From Aphanomyces cochlioides (taxonomy: Eukaryota; Oomycota; Saprolegniomycetes; Saprolegniales; Verrucalvaceae): 64,000 bases of DNA. Location of the stretch: contig JAHQRK010000004.1 in assembly GCA_019828595.1 (NCBI GenBank), forward strand, positions 682,001-746,000, read 5' to 3'. The notes below the pieces were generated by a model. The model was not told where the DNA came from. It did not search any database and was given only the letters and a program-made list of their open reading frames with translations. Of this stretch, positions 55,244 through 64,000 are shown piece after piece. Numbering within the stretch: position 1 is the first letter of the stretch; each line of letters starts with the position of its first letter. A program made the position numbers and the translations under genes.

Positions 55244-55723
55244 ATGAGCAGCACGGACGGCGATCAACCCGTATCTGCATTGCACGCCAACATTCAAAGC
55301 AAAGGCACAAATGCGTACTATTACGCGCATAAGAAGCGTCCTGGTGCGGATGACCACCAATGGGATGGTCAATCCGAGCCTCGCTTGATATCTACAGGTG
55401 AAAATGTCATTCAAGTGTCGACGGATCGACCGATCACAGCGTATGCCTGGGCAGATGGAAAAAAGAGTGTGTCCGTGTACATTGATATCCCATCGATTGG
55501 AGCGCACAGCGATGACAAAATTGTCCTGGACTGGAACCCTCGATCGTTGGAAGTTCGTATTCGAGAGCTCGATCCATCCGGCGCGGACATGGTGTTCAAA
55601 ATCAAGTATCTTTACGAAGAAATCATTGGCGCGACGCTCAAGAAGAAAGACGACAAGATTGTCTTGCGTCTGACCAAGTCGAAGGAACTCACTTGGTACA
55701 CTCTCAAGAAAGACCATCCTTAA
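55244..55723 (+). CDS. CS-domain (p23/SIP-like) protein
   Basis: 159 residues, no intron, starting MSSTDGDQPVSALHANIQSK. The N-terminal KGTNAYYYAHKKRPGADDHQ is followed by a CS domain: ITAYAWADGKKSVSVYIDIP, DKIVLDWNPRSLEVRIRELD, VFKIKYLYEEIIGATLKKKD, KIVLRLTKSKELTWYTLKKD. CS domains act as Hsp90 co-chaperone or adaptor modules (p23, SGT1, CacyBP). The short length and tail-less C terminus resemble CacyBP/SIP or p23-like proteins; the exact orthologue is not clear. Convergent with the Fab1 gene (29 bases between stops). Confidence 0.8.
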   Translation: MSSTDGDQPVSALHANIQSKGTNAYYYAHKKRPGADDHQWDGQSEPRLISTGENVIQVSTDRPITAYAWADGKKSVSVYIDIPSIGAHSDDKIVLDWNPRSLEVRIRELDPSGADMVFKIKYLYEEIIGATLKKKDDKIVLRLTKSKELTWYTLKKDHP

Positions 55724-55752
55724 ATGGGACAATATATTGGAGGACTTATCTA

Positions 55753-58700
55753 TTATTCCGGCTTGACAAACTCTTCTGTGAACGACGGCAGCGGCATAAA
55801 GTATTGCTGCTCGATCGCGTCGACAAAGCGCTTGCCGTACTGTTTGGGCTGGACCACGGTTGGTGCCGCTTGTCCTGCAATCATCGCTCCAGATTTGACC
55901 ACACTTTCAATGCGCTTGAGGAAATCAAAGTGGCGGAGGTAGTCAATGATGCCAACCATGAGCACTCGATTCGTTGTGAGCATTTCATTGTCGTTGCCGC
56001 CAGTGTCGTCGACCGCAACTTCAGGGGCATACCCAATCACGAGGGAATAGTCCATGATGTTGTTGTCGCTGAGGAACTTGACGTCGTTCTTGATGGCGGC
56101 GACCAACTTGGCGTACGACATGCAATGAAGCGGACATGGGAGGCCCAAGTTCTTCTCGAGGAAGTTTCCATCGAGGAGCACGTCTTCTTTCGCAACGACG
56201 TAGCGATTGCGCGTGCTGCCCTTCAAGTCAAAGACGCTCGTCACGTGCGCTTTCGAGAAAGCGTTCTCCATCACGACAATGTGTTCTGTCCATCGGCTCG
56301 TCGTGACGGTAAATACGCCGACAAGTTTCGACAGGACGCTCTCCGCGCCATCAAAATGGACTTTGGAAATGTAGTCAAAGTACGACACGGCCGACGCAAG
56401 GAAACTCTGCATGTTGTCGATCATTCTCCCTTCCAATTGCTTGTTTTCCTACCTGCAATTCAATTTGGCTAATGTACTTGATGACAAAGCGTTCATCTTG
56501 CGTCCGAAAGAAAGACGCGCCGGATTTGCCACCCTTGGCACTCCACTGCAGACTTGACGCCAACGATTTTATAAAATCAACTTCGTCGCCATAGAAGAGC
56601 GATCGCAACGTTTCAAACTACGCACAAGGCATCACATTCGGTCAGTCGGCAGCAGTAGCAGTACCTGCACAGCGTAGTGGATTTGGCACGAAAAGGACTC
56701 GCTCTCCGAGACAGCAAATTTGAGTTTCAACGTCGTATCGACCGCAGACTTGAGGAGTTTTTCAGCGTCGTCTTCCAATTTTCCAAGCAGAGTCGTCTTC
56801 TCCCGTGCATAGTCTAGCGAGTTGAGCGCATACGTGAAGAACGAGAAGCGCAAATGCTCAAAGACAAACACGACACGGTCTTGAACGCCGGCGGGTAAAT
56901 CGGGAAATCCACTTGAGAATCGCTCGGGAACATCGCGGTAGCGGTCCAATATGCTTTCGTTTTTCTTTTCGCCCATCAAGATGTTTCCTAGCCACGCCAC
57001 TGGGCCGGAAGAAGGAGGCCCAGATAGCGGCGGGCCAGACGGAGGTGGTCCAGACAGCGGCGGTGGTGGCGCTGTCGATGCGGCCATGGGCTCATTCATA
57101 TCTTTCACAGTAGACGAGGATGCTTCCAATTCAGACTCCAAAGTCGTGGCGATGCTCGACTCGTCACTCTTGACAAAGTCAGGGTCGATTTCGCTCACGA
57201 CAGAGACAACACGTTGGGGCGTATTTGCAACCAGTGTTCGTATGCCTTCGACGACTTCGGTTGTTATCTCAGGCTCCGCCGGAGGAGAGCTTGCAATGGG
57301 ATGTTCTTGCCGGGCGATTTTATCCAGCAAGGCGGCCCACTCGCAGCACGAGTGATAGAATGCCCGACGCACCGTGTTCACATCAGCCTAGAGGAGATCC
57401 TTCGTCAAGCATTTTCACTCCAAGCAAGTATTGTTACCACAGTTTGAAGTCCCTCGTTTTCAATCTCCCCTTCAGTTTCCAAGAGTTCCAACTCGGCCAT
57501 GTACAGTTTCCGCGCCGCCTTCGTCAAGAGTTCGAGGCACATGACTTCTCGCGAGTGTGTAAATGTCTTGAGTTTATCATCCAATGTGGCAAAGTGCTCG
57601 GCCATGGCTATTTTCATCTCTGCTGCCTGCTGGCGTTGACAACTCAAGTACCATTGACGATCAAAGTGCAAGCAGTTGTCATGCTGGATGAACCACGGCT
57701 GCTGTTCAACATATTCGACACGGATGGCGTGCTTTCCGCATTTGAAATAGAGCAAATGCTGCGTCTGGCCATCGTGTGCACAGTAAGGACTCCATACTGA
57801 CTCACATGCAGCCTGTCCACTCGTTGCCACGTTGACAGTCTTTTGGTTTTCAACAGGAGCTGGGGTTTCATCGTTGGAGGCTGGCGGGACTTGCTTGACA
57901 GTCGACTGCACATTATTGTCTGCACTCTTCGCATCCCCAGTAACCTCCTCCGACGTGTCAGCCACCGCAACATTGTCATCTTGTGGCACTTCTGCTTTCG
58001 GTCCTTTGACTTTAAATATGGTTTCCAAGAATCGCCCAAACGACAGCTTTAACGTTGACGCAGGCAATACCTTTGGAGGTGCGACCATCTTGCTGCATTC
58101 ACGGCAATATCGCCAGAAAAATATCAACGGCTCATCGTCGTCGTCAGCAGAGTCACTGCCCTGGCCACCTTCTGGCCGATCTGCTTCTTTGCTTCGTTCA
58201 ATTTCAGACCGCGTGGCTTCAGGTAGATGCTCGGTCGAAATGAGGACCGTGCCTTCCAAGAAGCTGTACGCTTCCAAGTGTTCAATCAATGGCACTTTAC
58301 AATGAGGAACCTTTATGGATATCTTCAGTTGACCATTGCAGATAATGGCTGTACCTGGCACTTTGTGGACGAGTCAATGCCATCTTTTTGCAAGTACGAC
58401 CCGAGAGCTTTGTCATCTTTGGAGTAGTAGGCCAACTTGTACGGCTGTGGTCGACTACACTGAGCATATTTCGGTTTTTGTGGTTCATCGCGGTGCTTTA
58501 GGATGTATTTGATCACTTGAATGCTCCAGTTGTCGCTAGCAGGGACGACTTGGTACGACATGTCGCTCATCGCTTGCGCTTTGAGCATGAGATCATACGA
58601 CATAGGGGCCAATTTAGCCACGACGGCCTTCAGTCGACGGAGTACATCTTTGCTCGGTCCTCGTAGCAGCAGTGTACACCCAGCGGATGGATCGCATCCA

Positions 58701-60289
58701 TCGACAAACAGAAACGATTCTCGTTTCCCGCCTTCTTTGTCCTATGCGAAACGCGTCACGAAAATGCACAAGATTGAAAAGAGCATTACTGGATCAACCA
58801 CTCTCATCGGCTCGACTCTGAACGACGTACAACAAGTGCCTATGACGTTTGTATCTACGAGCGACATGGTATCAATCGACTTGACGATGCGCGCTCGCGT
58901 GTGTCGCTCCAGCCGCCGCATCGTCGCTTCTTTCACCTTGAGAACGAGCACGATATTTTGGTTCTGGAGCAATTCTTGTGCCATGCGCGACACGCTTTGC
59001 TCGACAAAGACGACCGTGGGCTTCAAGTCGAGAATTTTCTTCACTTGGTTCTGTACATAAGTTTGTTCTTGCGCTAAAATTTCCTCCAACACGGACAGCT
59101 TGTCATTCGTGCGGCCATATTCAATGCTACCACCTAAGAGCAGCAGTCGGGGGTTTTCCAACTCTTTCGACGCTTTCTTGTGGCTCACATTCTTTCGACA
59201 GACGACACCGAGAATCACTTGGCCAGTATAAGACACCGCTTCTCCTGGCTCCTTCACTTCGGCTATTGTCTTGATATGGAGCAGATCTTGGTGGTTGAAA
59301 TTGCCGTCGGCCGATCGAATGTAAGTCGTTTTCAGCAGCAAGCTTGTGCTTTCCTCGAGAATGCGTTCAATCTCGACGCCGAGTTTGCCACGATCCGCTT
59401 CCGACAAGCCGTCAATCTCTTTGAGTTCACTCTTGATCACCGTCCGCATAAATTTTTTTGCTGCCATCTGAAAGAATCACGCATGATGGAAATGTGAACG
59501 ACGATCAAGAGGTACCTGATGCTCCTCCAGGAGTGTCAATGGGGTCGCTGTATCAAGAGACAGTCGATCAAAGTCTGGGACGAATTCTTCTGATCGCCGT
59601 GCTGGAGAGCACAGTTCAGCCGCGGGGCCTTCTTCGATAGATGGAAGAGTGGATGATTTTTCATGAGCTTCCTCAGTCGCCTTTTCAATGGCTCGCAAGG
59701 CGTCCGTCAACTCGAGACTTGGACGTCGGAAGAGGTGCTCATACAAGCTTCGTGAATTTGGCGTCGTTTCAATGTCCAGAGATGTCGACGACACACCCTC
59801 GAGTGGATCCAAGTCTTTGTCGAGGCAAGCAACGTTGCCGTAGTCAAACACAGTCTGACTCACAATTGGACTCATGAGAGCTGGAGGAAAATCAATGGCA
59901 ATCTCCGTCGTTGAGATTCCATCGGACGAGCCTGACATTGCTTTGTGACATCCTTTGCAAATTCGCAAATGCGTTCGATGACCATTGCTGATGCCATCAA
60001 TGGCGTATGGGCTACAAGAATGACAAAAAACATTTCCGCAAGACCGGCAATGGTGTCTTCGCTTAAAAATATTGAACGGCGCACCACAGTCATGGCACAT
60101 CTAGAACGCAAGTCAAGTTTTTGTATCGGCAGAAAGGGCCACACGTACTTTAAATGCTTTGTCAGGCATCCAATGCTGCTGGGACGGTTCAACTTTTGAC
60201 TTGGGGTCTTTTGGTGGCATAAGTGGCTTGTTTCCCAAGGATGCTGGACTGGACTTTGGTGCTGCTCGATTTACCATGAGTTCCTGCAT
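55753..60289 (-). CDS. Fab1/PIKfyve-type phosphatidylinositol 3-phosphate 5-kinase
   Basis: Makes PI(3,5)P2 on endosomes. Starts MQELMVNRAAPKSSPASLGN. FYVE zinc finger CHDCGAPFNIFKRRHHCRSC ... NVFCHSCSPY (RRHHCRSCG PI3P-binding core). CCT/TCP-1-like domain: YTGQVILGVVCRKNVSHKKA, LLLLGGSIEYGRTNDKLSVL, VVFVEQSVSRMAQELLQNQN, GCTLLLRGPSKDVLRRLKAV. Cys-rich CCR region with HDGQTQHLLYFKCGKHAIRV. Proline-rich linker. Kinase: GKSGASFFRTQDERFVIKYI (nucleotide loop and Lys), HVTSVFDLKGSTRNRYVVAK (LKGS catalytic motif), NNIMDYSLVIGYAPE and VGIIDYLRHFDFLKRIESVV (metal-binding Asp). It ends FTEEFVKPE. Short introns throughout. All the key residues are present. Adjacent and co-oriented with the GPCR-5-phosphatase gene. 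Confidence 0.93.
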
Positions 60290-60898
60290 TTAAATTGGAT
60301 TGGAATCCTGCATCGATGGATCGAACTACGTACGTCGATATTCACGCCCGACACCATGCCTGGACTTGGAAAACTTGTCAATCTGGAGAGATGAGTCATC
60401 CCACGAAATATATCCTTCAGTACCTTTTCGCAGAGTCGCCACCATTTGTAACTTGCTTTGCAAAGAGCGGATTCTGGATTGGCGGAGATGTCGGAGGAGG
60501 TTGCTGGCGAGTCGTCGTCTCTTCTGCCGCCGTGCCCGTTGGAGAGCGCGGAGGATGGCGTATCGTTGGTAGTTCGACCGTCACCTTGGGAGCCGTCGAT
60601 CTATCTCCATTCGACTTCATTTAAAGTGCCGCTTTGCCCTTATTACGCGCGCGCAACGTTCACCTCGTCGCCCACGACTGCGGCAATCCAGGTCCAAATC
60701 GTGACACGGTCAACTCGTTTCCGGATAACCCTCTTTAAAGAACAAGACAGCATTTGACGTTTGTATTTTATTTCATACAAATTTTAAATATATAGCAATA
60801 AAATTTTCCATTCCGAGACTGATATATCCGGATAACGAAACAAAAATAAATTATTTATTGTTGATCCCTTCACAAATGTGCCCATGTTGAAGTGCGAG
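60290..60898. other. intergenic between two phosphoinositide genes; one weak open frame
   Basis: A plus-strand frame at 60488-60757 (MSEEVAGESSSLLPPCPLES ... TLFKEQDSI, 89 residues) looks moderately coding but has no domain. ATCCGGATAA copies at about 60719 and 60828. No other feature. Confidence 0.3.
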
Positions 60899-63800
60899 TC
60901 ACACAATGCGGAACACGACTTGACCATGAAGATGACCAGCGTGTTGGCCTGCTGCAGTCAGCAGCGCTTCAAACGGTATAGGGTTGTTGAGGTTCATAAA
61001 CGCGTCGTCCAGGCTCAACGTGCACTGCCCTAAGCTCTTGGTAGAATCGCGGAGGTCGACGGCCATGTGCAAGTGACGTTTCGCCTGAGCAAAGCAACGA
61101 TGGACAACGCCATGCTCGCGACCAATGCTCCACGCTATGCCTTTGTAGCTAACGTGCTTTGAGTTGTCTTGGTCATTGGATATATTCGTGAGCCCCCAAG
61201 ACTCAGCCAATTGATGCAGCTACAAGCATATGATGAAATTGAGAGGTGGATGCCGGTGGATCGGTTGATTACCTTGCGCTGCTCAGCAAAGATATCCTCG
61301 AGGGGCAACGGGAAGAGCGTGTACAGCTTGATGTCATCTACGATAATGGTCAGCACCTCTTGAAGAGAAGGCAGTACCTTGATTCATTCCGTCGTCGTTG
61401 CCTTCGTTGACTCTTTTACTCGTGGCACTGGACCGACGCTTCACGCTTGTCTTCCACTGGAGCTCACTCAACGAGATGATGCATTCCCTGACGCCATGTA
61501 CATCCTACAAGTCATTGAACCATCTAAAGACATTGGTGAATCTACCGTCATCTTGGCGTCGCCCATCCAAACTCGGCTGCTGTCGTCTTCCATAAGCACA
61601 GTCGGGCATCGCGTTGTCTTGGTTGTGATGCGAAAGACAGCACTCACGGGCTTGTGATCCGACGTGTCGATGCTCTCGTGGCACATGTACTCTGAGCATT
61701 TCAAGTTCGACTACGGTCATCATCAACTTGCACGTCCTTCCAAAGACACGGACCTCAACGTCAGCCAACGATGCATACAGGATTCGATCTGTGTAGGACG
61801 GCACGCGTTGTCCGCCTCCGTTTGCAACTTGGAGGGAAAAGACTGAAGCAACGTTCGTCGATTTCAAAAGCGACGTGTGGCGAAGGCGGCGAAACGTCGG
61901 GGGGAAATTGATCGCAGCTTCTTCGAAACCCGCAAACACCTGACAAGGAATTCAGTGTCGATCAACACCATTGACAGACCACGCCGTTTTCCATGCTTGA
62001 GTGCAACTCATCATGGTCAAGGAGAGGTGTCCAAGCTCCATGAGTCCGCTGCTTGAATCGCCGTTGGCCTCTTTGAGCTGACGAGACGATATGGAGAGGA
62101 ATACTCGCTGGGGACAATTCAACGTGCGGCGTCGAAAGATGTGGCCACTTCTTGTGCGCGAGAGCTCTATGGACCAAGTCGACAATGGCCTGAGGAGTGG
62201 CGTTGAAGCGACTGAGACGGTAGTTCATGTCGCCCATGAATATCGTATGATGGTGGAGCAATGTGAATGAAATCCCCATCGTGTCTCCACTAAGATGCAG
62301 CGACTGTACAATCAGGGCTGCATCGTCATTGCGCCGCTCGACGTTGGTTTTCCCCTACGCAGATGTGCCTCCATGAGAACAAAGCGGACATTCCAGAAAT
62401 GGACCTTGTGGTCAGATGAGAGATGGCAAGAGACGACTGCAATTGAAGTGTCCATGTAGCGAAAGGCGAAGCCAACTGCGCCTTTGTTGGCCGTGCGAAA
62501 GCTGAGTGTCTTGCCGCAGTTGACCTTCTCAATGCATTCAGCCAAGGAACGACGGGGAGGGCGCGACTGACCTCAGACTTGGATGGCATTGGCATGTAGA
62601 AATGGCCACTAGCAACATCGTACTCAGCGACGTAGATTGTGATTGCAATGTATCCATGATAGCCCAACATGGTATTCGTGCTTCCAATCTCGCGAGTATA
62701 TTCAGCAAACGGCGTGCGCATTCCGCGTTCCAAGTACGCTTTCATCATGGCCCGGAGATCGCCAAGATGAAGGCATTCCTGGACGCCGATGACGTAAATG
62801 TCGTGACCGTACGGGATCCACTGAGCCTAACCGAGTAAGAGAACGTCATTCGCTCAACTCACCAAGTCCGCAGGCACAGGGCATTCGCCCATGTTGAAAG
62901 TCGTGGCGAAGATGGAGACAGTCACGCCTGGTGCTTCATCCTCATGAACCACATTGGGAATGGTGTTGAATGATCCAGTATTGCTTGCAATGTCACGAGG
63001 AATGGAACCGAAAATGGCGCACCGCACCGCTTGAATGACACTTCCATACACAAAGGCATTGAGGAAACCTAGACAGCAGCGGCAGATGAGCGCGACTTTG
63101 AACATCGGGTTGAGTGTACCTTGGGAATTGTTGCAGACGATGTGGATGACGAGGAGCTCGTAGATGGATTCCCCCGTTGCAAATTGCACCACTACAGACA
63201 AGTAAATCCAATAGTGATCGTGGAGGAGGACGCTACATCGATTGGCAATGCATGGTCCCCAGACGACGACGTAAATGGCCACGTACGCCGTCAATTTGCT
63301 ACAGATGAGCTTGGAAGAGCTCACGGCTTCACGATTGTGTTGCCTACAACATTCCATTAGATTCAGAGCGACAGAGTGGTGGGGCGTACGAGTGTTCTCG
63401 ACGAGAGATATCCGTGGCAACAAGAATAGCCAGTGTGATGATCACCACGGCGGACGCAAAAACCCACGTGAAGAAGAGATAAACGCGCAGATCTCCATAT
63501 TCATCGCCAATCCAACAATAAAAGTCAGCGTGGCCATACTTTCCATCAATGGCCAAGTACAGTGACTCAGCTCCCGACGGGAGAAATGACACAATACAGA
63601 ACCAGCGGAACCACGAGTGGAGTTTGGTCTCGTCGTCTCGACAGACAATCCATCTGTACCACGTGAAAGCCATGCACGCAAGCCATGCCACGCCTGGAAC
63701 AGCCTCGTCAGTGTCAAACAAGACAACGATTCAACCAGAGATGCCAGCGGAGTTCATGACGAAGCCTTGAATGTTGCACAGCCACATGCGCGTGTATCCC

Positions 63801-64000
63801 ATCGTCCCAAAGAGTTTGAAGCTGGCATCACAGAGATCGATGCACGACATGACGTAGACCATCTTGCTTGTGAAGTCTCGCTTCTCATAGCGTTTCCGGT
63901 GGTGGCTTGTTATGATGAAGAGACTGCCCACGATCGAGAGCACGCTGTGTTCACAATATAAGACGCAGAATCCTCATGATAACTCTACCTCGTGATGTAT
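60899..64000 (-). CDS. GPCR fused to inositol polyphosphate 5-phosphatase, N terminus beyond window
   Basis: Minus-strand, multi-exon, cut at the window's right edge just before TM1. Seven-TM part: LSIVGSLFIITSHHRKRYEK, MVYVMSCIDLCDASFKLFG, WLACMAFTWYRWIVC, WFRWFCIVSFLPSGAESLY, FFTWVFASAVVIITLAILVA, then AYVAIYVVVWGPCIANRCSV, YELLVIHIVCNN and CLGFLNAFVYGSVIQAVRCA (cAMP-receptor-like class). A single open exon (62854-63423) carries the last TM helices and runs straight into VTVSIFATTFNMGECPVPAD, the first strand of the phosphatase. Phosphatase motifs: TLSFRTANKGAVGFAFRYM, VVSCHLSSD, IFMGDMNYRLSRFN (GDxNYRL), RVPSYTDRILYAS (PxxxDRIL) and DTSDHKPVSAVFRI (SDHKPV), all intact. The C-terminal 130 residues (MLTIIVDDIKLYTLFPLPLE ... 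GQVVFRIV) may be a C2-like module. Oomycetes are known for such GPCR-bigrams, with lipid-kinase and other fusions. Confidence 0.88.

Noticed and set aside
55693..56472. 259-residue plus-strand open frame
   Set aside because: Antisense of the Fab1 kinase domain, whose motifs are unambiguous.
1..64000. CRISPR array, bacterial operon or phage-like cluster
   Set aside because: No regularly spaced short direct repeats. Genes have spliceosomal introns and eukaryotic families throughout.

Overview
This window is eukaryotic, gene-dense, and almost certainly from an oomycete. The evidence is a GPI-tailed elicitin-like gene, a GPCR fused to an inositol-polyphosphate 5-phosphatase, a bZIP with a substituted basic-region asparagine, Ty3/gypsy and Helitron debris, and very short introns (mostly 40-55 bases, GT-AG). 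CCAATCA boxes sit just upstream of many starts. The style suggests Saprolegniales (Aphanomyces-like), but that assignment is inference.

Layout. 1-5.7 kb: a truncated OvoA-C-terminal-type methyltransferase (-), an elicitin-like gene (+), a PTC7-like PP2C phosphatase (-) and an RTT106-like histone chaperone (+). 5.7-11.8 kb: a CRAL-TRIO (Sec14-like) protein, an unknown protein, and two tandem NIPA-type magnesium transporters. 12.3-17.7 kb: an unusual Helitron with 512-base terminal inverted repeats. Both outer ends look like Helitron 3' termini, and Rep and helicase lie on opposite strands, diverging from the centre. 18.2-26.1 kb: an IQ-motif protein, a glomulin/ALF4-like protein, a Sen15-like tRNA-splicing endonuclease subunit and a carnitine acyltransferase, packed so tightly that neighbours overlap or sit about 20-36 bases apart. 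26.1-31 kb: an inverted-repeat element, a small unknown gene, 26S proteasome subunit Rpt2 and a bZIP factor. 32-44 kb: the PheRS beta subunit, unknown proteins, a predicted acylated small protein, a capping-enzyme homologue that has lost catalytic residues in both domains, and COG2. 44.2-54.8 kb: a nested transposon block. A fold-back element has been split by a MITE, by a PIF/Harbinger element (TTA target duplication) and by a 6.0-kb gypsy LTR element with almost identical 867-base LTRs. 55.2-64 kb: a CS-domain protein, a Fab1/PIKfyve-type FYVE lipid kinase, and the GPCR-5-phosphatase fusion, which runs off the window edge.

Functional themes. Phosphoinositide metabolism and signalling appear at the right end (Fab1 kinase next to a GPCR-linked 5-phosphatase) and possibly in the Sec14-like protein at 6 kb. 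Most other genes are housekeeping (translation, proteasome, Golgi tethering, tRNA splicing, chromatin). Coordinates of multi-exon genes are spans. Introns were placed by eye from reading frame and splice signals, so small errors at exon edges are possible.
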